Translations under genes and position numbers: made by a program
Shown here: positions 1 to 10,844 of the stretch, piece by piece
Position numbering within the stretch: position 1 is the stretch's first letter
Layout of the letters: every line of letters starts with the position of its first letter
Notes under the pieces: model-generated
What the model was told of the DNA's origin: nothing
The model's input: only the letters and a program-made list of their open reading frames with translations
The model's database searches: none
Source of the DNA: Schistosoma mansoni
Lineage: Eukaryota > Platyhelminthes > Trematoda > Strigeidida > Schistosomatidae
NCBI RefSeq assembly: GCF_000237925.1
Contig: NC_031502.1
Coordinates: forward strand, 32,515,914 to 32,579,913
Length of the DNA: 64,000 bases
Direction: 5' to 3'

Positions 1-2453
1 TTTTTAAAATAACATTTGATTTCCAGAAATTTCGTCAGGATACTAAAGATTTAATCTAAATTTTTCTTATAACAACTTACCCTGTTTTAGACAATATCTT
101 TCGGAATGACTGACTCAATCTCTTGACGAAAAGTGACTTCAGAATATAAACAATAATTTATTTGTTTACAGAAGACTATCAAGACATTACCACTTCGCCG
201 AATTATAGTACAAAAGCAGTAACTAGATTAGTATCTGGATTGAATGGCTCTTAAGACGACTTGATATGGAAAGATCATATTTACTTATACCAAAGTTTTA
301 AGTTTCATTTTGAAAAGCAGTATGCATAAAGTCAAAAATGAAAATGTTAATGTTTGGAAAAAATATCATTTTCTATTGTATACAGTGTTAGACTAATAGA
401 GCTCGATATGCTACCGACAGAAGAAATATTTCTCAAGAGCAAATTACAGAGAGTTGTTTAGGAAGTTAAACCTATCGTCCTCATTATCTTAACTCCGTTC
501 AAACATGAACGATAAATGTCAATGATAGGTAAGTACTAGAATATTTATCTCGAGGTGTTTGTTCCTCAGTGGCACTCATTACTTCAGGATTTTATCAGGA
601 CTTGTGTTGATTAGTGGGTAGACTAGCATCCCACGATAGTCAAAGTGATCAAATAACTGTTCTTTAAAGATAGGAGTCGAAGACGAAAAAACGGTTAACC
701 CATATAAGCTCATTTCACAGATGTTAGATATTCAGTAGAGAGAGTTGCTCAATCATTGCTAAGGGAGAATTAAGTCATATTATACCTACTTTGGGGGAAA
801 TTCCCGTATGGCCTGTCACTATGGGTACCATATTAGTTCACTTGGTGCTAATCAGAAATGTTTTAGAGGACATGTGCATTTTACTGGCTAACAAATGAAC
901 TAATCTTTTGAGAGGTAAAACGTACAAATACATACTTAGGTGAGTATTTATGCATGCGCTGGGTAAGAAATATAATTTTTTTCTTCACTCTTGTTTTCTC
1001 CCTCAGTAGTCAGTTGGGGAGGTTGGCGCGTAGCACGTTTGTGTACTAGTATCACATCTCGGACACCGTCAACCATAATAGATTGCTCACATAGATTTTA
1101 TTTTCCAAAAGTCATTTATTTTTAGAAAAGATGCCATAGTCGTAAAGATACAGAATGTGAGCATTTAACTAGCATAGGTGGTCTGTGTCATATGACTAGG
1201 GGTCTACTCGATTTAGATGGGGATGGTAAAAACAACAGGCTAACATTAAAGTCGCACCTCGAGATTAGTACCAAACGTGAACTAACCTTTCGTCATATTC
1301 AGGTACTATGGCTACTTTGATACCTATACAATACAAACGTTATTGCAGAAATACATTAGTAAGAGTAGGAACAAGGAACGGATTGCAACCACAATCACAT
1401 GGGCCAGACCATGGTTTGCAGTTCGTTAATGCATGTTAACTATCATTGACCTTGACGAGGATCAGCAAACTGTACGATACTCAGTGACCCGACTGTCGGA
1501 TGATTTGGCTAGGGCCCACTAACCCTACGACTTTTTATTGAGCCAAAATGCAATGTCAATATGTTTCTATCATCTTGTTCTTCGGTTTGCATGTTGTTTT
1601 TCTTCATTATCTCACAGCTGTCTGCAAACAGGAAAAAATTTAAAAACCTAGCAGTTAATAGCTTAAGTTATCAGGAAAATTTCAGAAATAACGAAAAAGC
1701 ACCTAGATGAAGTTTCCTTCCATGCACTAGATATTCCTTCAAGGAGTATGCTTTCAGACCGTTTTTACATTGATTTCACTTTTTAGTCATTTGTTATTTC
1801 TATTATTGATCGATTTTCTACATTTAATTTACTTGAAGACTTTTTTTCATCTTTATAATGTGTAATGCAAAACGTAGGGTCAATAAAATCGTTTCTTATC
1901 ACAAGGGAATACAGCAACAAAAGAAGTACTCTGAAAATTCTGGACCACTAATACTGATTGTGGTCTATAGTGGATGGGGTGTACTATTTCGGATAAGTAT
2001 AATAAACGATATAGACAGGTGAGATGCTTGTCTAATACGTTCCGGAGTCGGTGAAAAGACTTTTGTTTACTGAAAGGAAGAAAGAAATGACCCTGTAAAA
2101 GCATAGGGTTTGCATAAGTACAACTTGTGCTGATGGAGAGTTCTACTGTTTAAGACTCATGGTCAGTGTCATTAATTGATAGGTGCGAGATGGATGCAGA
2201 TGGTCTAGTAAGAAAAGTGATAGTGTTTGCGAAAGGTGTTGTAAAAAAATTGTGTTAGGGCTCTTTCTTCTGAAGACAACCAACTTAGTGCAGATTGTAG
2301 GTTGCGTTTAGGGATGTGCCCGCAAACTGCTTGTCACTACAGCACATACCATCGACATCTACAGCTAGAGGAAGGATGATTTAAGGTATCTTTACGTAAC
2401 TGAAATGATTTCGATGGCTGGTACAACAGAATAATAACTCTGAGAGCAGCACT
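1..2453. other. gene-free stretch
   Basis: Both strands are interrupted by frequent stops. The only longer frame, 74 codons near 1880-2104 on the - strand, has no protein-like composition and no splice context. I recognise no repeat family here. Confidence 0.5.
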
Positions 2454-2878
2454 TGTAGTATCGTTTGATATGTTAAGTTCATATGCCTTATTCTAACCTC
2501 TGGACAAACCAATTCACCTATCCATCATGAGTCATGTTTTCACCTTGTCAATTATTCACTTGTTAACGCCTAGTATTTTTTTATATGAGCGTACATGTGT
2601 GTACACTTCTTATCCTATTTATTACATGTCTGTCATTTATTCTTGTCTGACTATAAATATTGATTAACGCTTGCTAAAATGAGTTGGTTTATCCACCATC
2701 TCCAACGAGTGTCATTTTTGCTTCTCCAGCTGATATTTACTCATGTGCTTATAAATTTCTGGCCTGCGTCATTTGACAATAAACTGTAGCTGCCGCTTTT
2801 ATTTGCCTTCTGATATTATGCACCTTCAAGATTTGTATTATAACGGTTATCGAGGTGAACTATTAACGAAGCAATGCA
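2454..2878 (+). repeat. LTR-like copy 1 (fossil)
   Basis: About 425 bp that reappears in diverged form at 4786-5261 in the same orientation. It starts TGTAGTATC and ends GCA, so it has LTR-like TG...CA ends. A TATA-like box (CTATAAAT, 2651) precedes an AATAAA signal (2778), as in the U3-R part of an LTR. It may be one LTR of a decayed element with 4786-5261 as the other, or one of two solo LTRs. The family is not identified. Confidence 0.45.
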
Positions 2879-4785
2879 CTTCACACTGTTATTTCTTTAA
2901 TCCTTCACCCTGTCTAGTAATTGAATTCTTACCCAGTACTAGTACAACCATGGCTTCACATTTCTCAATCTTCCTTGACTAGTTCTTCGTTACATAACGC
3001 CAGATAGGAGTTAACCTTATTATTTAGTTTTGTTTCTGCACGATGCCGGACAACAGATAGTAGGGCTATACTGAACTCAAACTACATTGGCTTGAGTGAC
3101 ATACCCAACAGATAGGCGTATTTTAACATACATGCGTATTCGCTAGTACGTTTGCTTTTCTTGCAATTTACGGATGTTTCGAAAGAATTTTCAAGAGTAG
3201 TATGTGTAAAATTCAATCTGCTGCTCCGTGAGCCATTCCCATGGCCCACATTAACTAGTTAGTTTATTCATCATAAACCTGATGTTCGGTAAACATTTAA
3301 ACCTTGAGCATTCTGAGGAAAAAAACGGTCGACCTGGTGGATAGTTAGGCTGAAGTTCAGATTAATTTCAACAACGTTACAGTTTTAAAATGGAATCTGT
3401 AAACCTGGTTTCATATGAGTTTGTAGTTAAGTGATATAGGACCGTAGTGCATACTGTATATATAATTGGTCGATCTATAGAAAAAAATAAAAGTAGTTGG
3501 TGATACGGCAACATTTTCTAATATCTCTCAGCTAACCTTAACCGCATTACTGTAGTGCAGATTTGTTCACAGTCAACGAAAATAAGCGACACACTACCGT
3601 TGGTTTGTTCATTAAAAATCAGTAACACATTCATTAATATAGAACATTAGCTAGTGCCATACTAAATCTTCTGAATTACATTTGCTGCCATAACGTTAGG
3701 TAAGGTTGGCTTTAAGACCTACTCCTGTAATTATCATACCATAATCTAAGCATGTCTATTACTGCAAATAACGCTTTTAAATAAGTAGCCATGCAGCATT
3801 CGTAAAATGGGTCCTTAAGGAAACCACATCAAGTACTTGTGTCTTATGGGGCTGACGTGAGTTTGACATGGCGTGTACTGACGTACCTGGGTCATAGTTA
3901 TGTTCTTTTTAATTATGTAACCAGAATTCGAATAACATGATTAGCCGACGCTGCTAGATATTTCAAAGGAGGTGAGCTTTTCACTAGACTATGCAGTACA
4001 TCAATTAAACTCACTGGTCACGCATACGAACCAGATCACGAGTAAGTACGTCGTGTTACGCATCTCCCACAATCATTAACCAGCTGAGACTAAACGCCTC
4101 CCGACATTCTGATCGCCTTTCAAACATATCTCCATACCTCATCACTTCTGACTTCTGGTTTGACTGGGTCGGTATACTATGATTATCACGATGTAATGGA
4201 TGAAGACCTCAAACTACGAATACCAGCGGCATACTTAAATTTGTCAGTAAACAGTAAATATTCATTCTTAGCCCTATAAATCGGATTGATTGAATCTATT
4301 TAGTCACATGACAATTAAAAAACGCCTCAGAGACATATTAAACGCAGTTTTCAGAATTTCGGCGTTTATATGCCTAAGCGTTTCCATTATCCGATGATGA
4401 ATATCATCAGAACCGCTGAACTTATCTTGTCTGAGATAATAAAGTATTTTTAAGAAGATCACAACGTTAGGAACCATATGGCCACTGTGTCAGTTAATGT
4501 TATGTCTTTCAATACTAACCGTGGAAAATCACTTTACTGAAACATTTTGGCAAAAATGAAGGTTTGTTAGCACTACCACTTGCCAATGTCAAAGGATTCT
4601 GCTGTATCTCAAACGGTGAAATCCTGACACCTTTCTGAGTTCATCTTTTCATGTATGAGAATGACATTTTTGAAATATTTTCAAAATCCATAGCAAATCG
4701 TTTTCGTGTGAGAATCCTTCAACTCATTGTATGCATTCCTGGTCTTGAAATTAGTGGGTCGTAACTATGCAGTATCTGTAGGGAT
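2879..4785. other. sequence between two LTR-like copies; no gene seen
   Basis: About 1.9 kb with no frame resembling gag, protease, RT or integrase and no clear primer-binding site or polypurine tract. If the flanking repeats are an LTR pair, the interior is too decayed, or too non-coding, to recognise. Confidence 0.4.
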
Positions 4786-5261
4786 TGTAGTATCAGTTTA
4801 TATGTTAAGCCCATATACTTTATTCCAGCTACTGGTCAAGCTAATTCACCTATACATTATGAGTCATATTTTGGTCTTGTTCATTATTCGGTTATTGACC
4901 TTGCTACTTTTTATATGAGCGTATGTTTGTGCATACTTCGTATCTTATTCATCATATGTCTGTCATTCATTTTTGCCTGACTATAAATGTTGATTAACGC
5001 TTGCTTAAAATGAGTTGGCTTCCCCGCCAATCTCCAATACGCATTATTTTCGCTGCACTCTCCAGTTGGCTTCCCAGCCATCTCCACTACGCATCATCTT
5101 TGTTTCGCTCGCTAACCTTTGCTCATGAGCTTATGAACTTCTGGTCTGCATCAGTTATCAATAAAAATGTAGTTGTCGCTTCTATTTGCCTTCTGATATT
5201 ATGCACCGTTAAGACTTGTATTATAACGGTTATCAGGGTGAACTATTAACGAAGCACGGCA
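4786..5261 (+). repeat. LTR-like copy 2 (fossil)
   Basis: A direct repeat of 2454-2878, roughly 80% identical by eye. It keeps CTATAAAT at 4981 and AATAAA at 5160. It is about 50 bp longer than copy 1 because a segment of about 50 bp around 5015-5110 is tandemly duplicated. The divergence suggests an old insertion. Confidence 0.45.
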
Positions 5262-5725
5262 CTACGGGATAAACAAATTCTATTGCTTTTCCCTACGTCA
5301 AAGGCGTTTCTCAAATTCTCTGGTTATCCATAGCGAACAGTTATCAGGTCTTTAAAGTCCTAAGCATGGTAACCAAGTTAAATATGCCTTCAAAATACTT
5401 ATCCAAACAATGAGCTGGTATCCACTGTCCATTCCGCTGCTTCATCATACTACTGGATAGCTGATATTTTTGCCTTGTACATACTTAGGCGAGGTCGTAC
5501 TTGATCATAGACTATATTTCAAGCCCTAAACTTAAGTGACAAAACGGCATGATCGCTATTAGTTGCATGGATTAATGCATAGATAGGAAATGTTCTCGGT
5601 GGTATAAAGACTTACTAAACCCAACGATGAAGACTTTTGGTCTGAAACGAAAAGAACCAGCACATGCTCATTTACACTAACCAGGGTCCCATTATAAGAT
5701 GTACTTTAGGGAAATAGCTGGGCAA
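5262..5725. other. short intergenic stretch, nothing recognised
   Basis: It lies between the second LTR-like copy and the 3' end of the CR1-type LINE. No open frame or repeat is recognised. Confidence 0.4.
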
Positions 5726-5730
5726 ATTGT

Positions 5731-5764
5731 CAGTCAGTTTCAGTTTCAGTTTCAGTTTCAGTTT
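5731..5764 (-). repeat. LINE 3'-terminal (AACTGA)n
   Basis: Tandem hexamers close the CR1-type LINE. CR1 3' ends are short tandem repeats recognised by the element's own RT; here the unit is six bases. Unrelated sequence begins beyond 5731. Confidence 0.8.
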
Positions 5765-5793
5765 GGAAAGGACAGGAGGCTTGGTGGCCTGTG

Positions 5794-8690
5794 TTAGTCC
5801 TGGCAATGATGGTCTCTCAGCTGATCCAACTTTCTTTTGAAGGAGTCGACGGATGGAGCCTCAACCACGTGCTGAGGTAATGAATTCCACTCGTTGATTA
5901 TTCGATGGGAAAGTCGGTAGTCAGCTGACAAGTAATTCGTTCTGGGCTTGTGAACTTTTTTGGAGTGTCCTCGTAGATTTTCTGTTTTGGAAGACAAGAA
6001 AAATGAGGGCATATCAGGTGCAAATTTGTCATTTAGCAATTTGAAAACTATAATCAAGTCACCTCTGATTCTTCTATATGACAGCGGGAATAGGTTTAGC
6101 TTGGTCAGTCTAGTACCATACGGGAGCTTCGCTATTCCGGGAATCAGCCTAGTTGCTGTTCTCTGAACTCTTTCCAAGAGTTCACTGTCTTTTTTTAGGC
6201 AGGGGTTAGCTGCTTGTATACAGTACTCAAGTTTAGGGCGTACGAACACTGTATACAAAGTCAGAAACGTTTTAGCGTCAAGATGCCTAAAAGCCCTGCG
6301 TATGGACCATAAAGTCCTAAAACCTTTGGCGGCTATTGCACGGCAGTGTGCAGTAGTCTTTAAGTCTTGACTAACGATGACGCCTAAGTCATTGTGTGCC
6401 TGAACAATAGGTAACTCAGTGTTATTCATCGTGTATGTATCTGTACCCTGATGGCCAATATGCATCACAATACACTTGGAAGTGTTTATCGGCAATTGCC
6501 AGGTTTGGGACCATTCAGATAATCTCTCCAGGTCATTTTGAAGTTCTAAGCTATCGCTCTTGCTTTGTATCGCTCTCCATATCTTGACATCATCAGCATA
6601 GAGTAAGACCGATGACGATAGTAGACGAGGGAGATCATTTACGTACAGGAGGAATAACACTGGCCCCAAAACTGTACCTTGGGGGACTCCACTAAGCACA
6701 GTTTCCCAGCTAGACAACTTGGAGTTCACCCTTACTCTTTGTTGACGCCCAACTAGGAAGTCTTTTATCCACATCAATAGATTGCCTCCAATCCCGACAT
6801 TCCTTAGCTTATATAACAGCCGGTTATGCGGAACTTTGTCGAAGGCTTTGCTGAAATCGATGTAAGCTACGTCTATAGGTAACTTTTGGTCCTTAAGAGC
6901 GCACCAGCTTTCACGAGCGACTAATAAGTTTGTGAGACAAGAGTAACCTGTTCTAAAACCATGCTGCTTTTCGGAGAGGATCCGGTTTTCATCGAGATAC
7001 TTTAACAGTTCCTTCCGAATAATCTTTTCTAAGATTTTAACAACCACACTAGTTAGGCTAATTGGTCGGTAATTCTCAGGCTTATGTTTTGTACCTGTTT
7101 TGAAGACTGGACTTACTATGGCGTTCTTCCAGTCTTTTGGTAGACGACCCTGGGTTACGGATAGATTAAAACATACACTTAAAGGGTTCGCAACAAAGTT
7201 AGCTAATTCCTTTAGTAACCTAGGATGCAGTTCATCGGGTCCAGTGGATTTACCTATGTCAAGCTTAACTAGCAGACCAAAAACATCGAGTTCTTCAATG
7301 GTTACGCTGTCCAGTGCTTGTGTGGGTGGATTTTCATGGACTGGTGAGAAGGGTGTTTCTATGGTGTATACATCGCTAAAGTATTTAGAGAATACTTGAG
7401 CTTTGCCAAAGTCATCCTCCACTAGTGATGTGGCAGTACTGTCTCCCCATAATGAAGGAACATTTCTTCTTCTTTTTGTCCTTTGGTTTATATACGAATA
7501 CAAGCGTTTAGGGCATTCTATGGATTCCCTTACGATTTTCTCTTCGTACAGCTTTCTGGCCTTACGGAGGGTCGAGGCACAGGTATTTCGAGCCTTTTGA
7601 TACTGAGATTTCGCCTCGTCAGTCCCCAGTAACCTAAATCTGTCCCACATTTTCCTTCTTTTACGGAGAAGGATGCGAACCTCCCTACTGAACCACGGTG
7701 GGGAGTTTCTCGGTCTCTTAGGTGTAGTCCAAGGGATGTGGGGGGTGGTAACTTTTAAGTATAAATTCCGGAATACGTCCCAAGCCGTTTCGATTGATGA
7801 CTCTGGATCTAATTTCCAATCTACTAATGATGCTGATTTCATGATGTCTGCTATGTTTGCTTTCCAGACGTTAGGTCTGGATTGAGCTGAAGCGTACTCG
7901 TGATCGACAGTTATATGGAAGTCAAAGCTTAAAACTGCATGATCACTTTTGCCTAGGGGTGGCATGTAATCCAGGTTTGCAACATCATCCTCATAATGAG
8001 TCAATATAAGATCTAGTAAGGATGATGCAGAACCCGGGTCGTACCTAGTTGCTTCCTTCACGTGTTGCACTAGAGCACAAGTGATTATCGCATCAACTAG
8101 TTCCTGTTCGAAGGAGTTTGCTGACGATTCAGTCCGAAGATTTCCCCAGTCCACCATGGGTGCATTGAAGTCCCCTAAGATTAGACATCGATCACTTCGT
8201 GATAAAGTGTCGAGACTGCTTAGCAGGACCTCGTTTGCCTCACAGCTTGGACTGCGATAGATCAAACTAAGTAGTAACTCTTGTCCCCTGCATTTCAGGC
8301 GGCAGCTAACTAATTCATACGTCCCACTCTCATGGGATACACTGTCGATAATGGTGAATGGAATAGCATTCCTAATGAATAGAGCTACTCCCCCTCCTTT
8401 ACGCGTTTGTATTCTATCGGCCCTTACCAATGTAAAACCCTCGAAATCAAGTTCCCTACTATCTATAGACGGCGTCAGCCATGTTTCTGTGACTGCGATT
8501 ATGTCTGGCCTAGTTGAGTCAATCTGTACACCTAGTTCCGGTAGCTTATTTAGTAAGCTCCGGGCGTTGGTATAACAGATCCGAAGCCTATTTAGGTGGC
8601 CTCGTGCTTCACCCAGAGTGGCTTCGGCATCATCCTCTGTCGAAGCCTCACAACCCGAAAATTTACAATTTTCAGGTCTTTTTCGCCAGC
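5794..8690 (-). CDS. LINE ORF2: APE endonuclease and reverse transcriptase
   Basis: The protein nicks target DNA and copies the element RNA at the nick. Counting from the first internal Met at 8430 (878 residues), the endonuclease shows GDFNAP (about 86-91) and SDHAVLSF (about 162-169). The RT shows the NYRPISLT region (about 453-460), IDFSKAFDKVPH (about 524-535), SGVPQGTVLGP (about 580-590) and the catalytic YADD (about 611-614). A WNSLP motif lies near the C-terminus. The frame stays open upstream of that Met and carries CYTNARSLLNK and TETWLTP, which are needed for a whole endonuclease, so the real start is near 8600-8690, overlapping the end of ORF1 in another frame. Translation by frameshift or reinitiation is inferred. 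No stop or frameshift was seen. Confidence 0.85.
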
Positions 8691-9719
8691 GTCTAATCTG
8701 AGCTGTAGTTCCTTTTCGGCTTCCCGTCTTTTAACACGGTCCGCCAACGGTAAGTCCTTACGGAGAAAAACTCCTGAACCCTTTAATTTGTGTCCATTTT
8801 CTAAGATTAAGTCGCGTTCGTTTGAGGATTTGAAAACGACTTTGAGTAGTCTAGACTGATTTGGTTTCAGATGCGCTAGATTTCCTAATCTATACACCTT
8901 TAGCAAGGTGACTCCGGGGATGTTTTTGGGCATAACTTGGTTGAGTAGTTGTTTTATCAACACAATGTCATGCTCAAAACGAGCTTTCGGTTCTAAGTTG
9001 TCACTCTCCTTGACTCTATGGAGAATGACTGATCTGTCGCTGTGATCAGACCTCGGCTTGTCGACCCTTTTGGTGGGGGTATGACTTCCTTTTACGTCAT
9101 TTTGGCGTTTTTTTCTTACGACCCGTACCCAATCGCCAACGTTCTTTGGAGTGGTAACCACATTCGCGTCAGGCGTACTGTGGGATTCCGGAAGAGTCAG
9201 GACGACTTGGGAGATCGGGTCATCTTTCGCGCTGGAAACCGATCGAGCCTTGCGGTTTCGGCTTCCTGAAGTTCCCTTCTGGGTACCATTTTTGATACGA
9301 GGGACAGAAGAGACTTTTTTGCGCGAGTTTCTGGTTGTAACAGTCCTCTTTGGAGGATGTTCTTCCTCCTTAGTAGGGTGTGGGTCGGCAGTTTTTGGAC
9401 TCACTTGGGCCTGCCTTGTGTCAATCTGCGTGTCGACAGATTGAGTTCTGACTGATGTATCCCGACCGCGCTTGCCGAGACACTTTTTTGCGGCATTTAC
9501 TATTGAAATGGCCTCGGTTAGCAGGCTATTTGCATCCAAACAGCACTGTTGACATAGCCATACACATCCATTTTTACTAAACCGCTTGAAAGCTGCAGGT
9601 GTTAGATTCGTGCAAACATCGTGGTACCAACCTTTGCACTCATCGCACTGCATGCCGCTATCAACAGGATATCGACATCCTGGGCGGTGGCAAATGCTTT
9701 TGTTGCATCTTCCAGTCAT
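8592..9719 (-). CDS. LINE ORF1: PHD-like zinc finger and RNA-binding protein
   Basis: A 375-residue frame. Residues 5-60 carry a Cys/His series (CNKSIC, CRYP, CDECKGWYHDVC, WLCQQC) that reads as a PHD-type finger. A basic Ser/Thr/Lys-rich middle (about 90-240) follows, then a C-terminal region (about 250-350) with the LLKVYRLG and RLLKVVFKS pattern found in the RRM-like part of CR1/L2 ORF1 proteins. The protein is expected to coat the element RNA. It starts at the first Met after stops and ends TAA at 8592, inside the open ORF2 frame. Confidence 0.75.
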   Translation of the reverse strand: MTGRCNKSICHRPGCRYPVDSGMQCDECKGWYHDVCTNLTPAAFKRFSKNGCVWLCQQCCLDANSLLTEAISIVNAAKKCLGKRGRDTSVRTQSVDTQIDTRQAQVSPKTADPHPTKEEEHPPKRTVTTRNSRKKVSSVPRIKNGTQKGTSGSRNRKARSVSSAKDDPISQVVLTLPESHSTPDANVVTTPKNVGDWVRVVRKKRQNDVKGSHTPTKRVDKPRSDHSDRSVILHRVKESDNLEPKARFEHDIVLIKQLLNQVMPKNIPGVTLLKVYRLGNLAHLKPNQSRLLKVVFKSSNERDLILENGHKLKGSGVFLRKDLPLADRVKRREAEKELQLRLDAGEKDLKIVNFRVVRLRQRMMPKPLWVKHEAT

Positions 9720-10010
9720 TTTAAGATGCGAAAGTGAGTGTTGACTATAAGTAGAAAAAAAAACTATAAACAGTTAGGACCAAAGTACTAACAGACACAA
9801 TGGAAAAAAAAAGGTACTCTGGAGTACCGACGATAAAACTATTTAGGATACCAAAGATGATACTCTAATAGAATACTTTAACTGAAAGAAATTCAATCAA
9901 AGTATAAAAACAGTAGTCTTGATACGTTAATAACGATCAAAACAATAGAATTTACTCAACGAGGAAAAATACCACTGTCCTTTTTAAATAGCGCGCGGAA
10001 TCCAGTCATT

Positions 10011-10447
10011 TGTGACGTCCACCTATCTACTTTTATTTCGTAGGCACCCTCTTCAAGAAGAGAGATCTGAAGTTCTGATATACTTTTAAACTTCCAGACC
10101 CTAGACCTAAGAATCAGACCTTGAAAATTTCACTTTGAAAGCTGACAAGTCATTGAGGCATTAATTTGGAAATCCGGTTGTTTCAAAGGCTGAGGCCTAA
10201 AGGATCACTATGACATTCCTCTAATAATATTTTTCACTACTCCATTTAAAATCCAATGTTTTATTCATGAGCTAGTATTAACTTTCAGATTTTGGTTTAC
10301 AGTAGTGACGAATTGCTAGTCTCATGAGATCTATTTTGGATAAGAGATTTCAGTCAGTGATATACATGAACGTTGCCTTGACACTTCAGGATTCTGAGAG
10401 GAGAAATTATGAATTGAAATGTTGAATGAATTTAACGAAGAGAACAA
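10011..10447. other. intergenic, nothing recognised
   Basis: This AT-rich stretch lies upstream of the LINE 5' region and has no gene-like frame. Confidence 0.4.
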
Positions 10448-10747
10448 TCAAGTGTGATCACTTTCGGTAACTTTGGATTTAAAGTGGACAGGAAGCATAC
10501 ATTTGTAATCAAGGACCGTGATCACATGCTCTTTTATCAGTGAATTCCATAGCCTACAACCTGAAACCAAGACATTTTCACGCATTTCAGGAAAATCGTA
10601 TATCTTCCATTCCAAAGTAATATCCTTTTGAGTGTTGTTTGGTATGGAAACGTGATAATGACCGTTTAAAATAGACGGGATTGCAACATGATCATATAAC
10701 AGAATAAATGTCCCTAAACCATGAGTATCAAAAATGGAATCAATCTG
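10448..10747 (-). pseudogene. probable old CR1-type LINE ORF2 tail
   Basis: An open frame of 99 codons ending TGA at 10448. Its second half (K..DFPEMREN, then CRLWNSLIKEHV) follows the layout of LINE RT C-termini and of the ORF2 in this window, which has HKPRTNY then INEWNSLPQHVV. I therefore read it as a truncated, diverged LINE 3' end. It lies about 50-100 bp upstream of the clathrin light chain start on the opposite strand. Alternatively it is a host exon: a CTAG acceptor-like sequence precedes CAG ATT at 10747. No clear partner exon was seen. Confidence 0.45.
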
Positions 10748-10789
10748 CTAGCTGGATTTGTATCGGGCTAACCATTATCTGTTTTGATT

Positions 10790-10791
10790 AG
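10790..10791 (+). promoter_or_regulatory. candidate trans-splice acceptor for clathrin light chain
   Basis: A pyrimidine-containing TTTTGATTAG ends at 10790, just before the first in-frame ATG (10797). Schistosome mRNAs are often spliced-leader trans-spliced close to the start. This is inference only. Confidence 0.3.
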
Positions 10792-10844
10792 GTCAAATGC
10801 GTAATATGACGACAAGGTCAAGGCTTGGTGTGCATTATTCGAAA

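Larger units (their letters stand above)
5726..10010 (-). mobile_element. CR1-type non-LTR retrotransposon (LINE), near full length
   Basis: On the - strand it has a 5' region, ORF1 (9719-8592), ORF2 (to 5794), a 3' UTR of about 30 bp, then about four and a half AACTGA units (5731-5764). A PHD-like ORF1, an APE-type endonuclease plus RT, and a short tandem-repeat 3' end without poly(A) are traits of the CR1 clade, to which schistosome elements such as SR1 belong. Both ORFs are free of stops, so the copy looks young. The 5' boundary, near 10010, is a guess; no target-site duplication was found, and CR1 elements often lack one. Confidence 0.85.

Noticed and set aside
1880-2104. 74-codon - strand frame
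   Set aside because: No family resemblance and an isolated position in gene-free sequence.
7100-7885. Several + strand frames over the CR1 LINE
   Set aside because: They are antisense shadows of ORF2.
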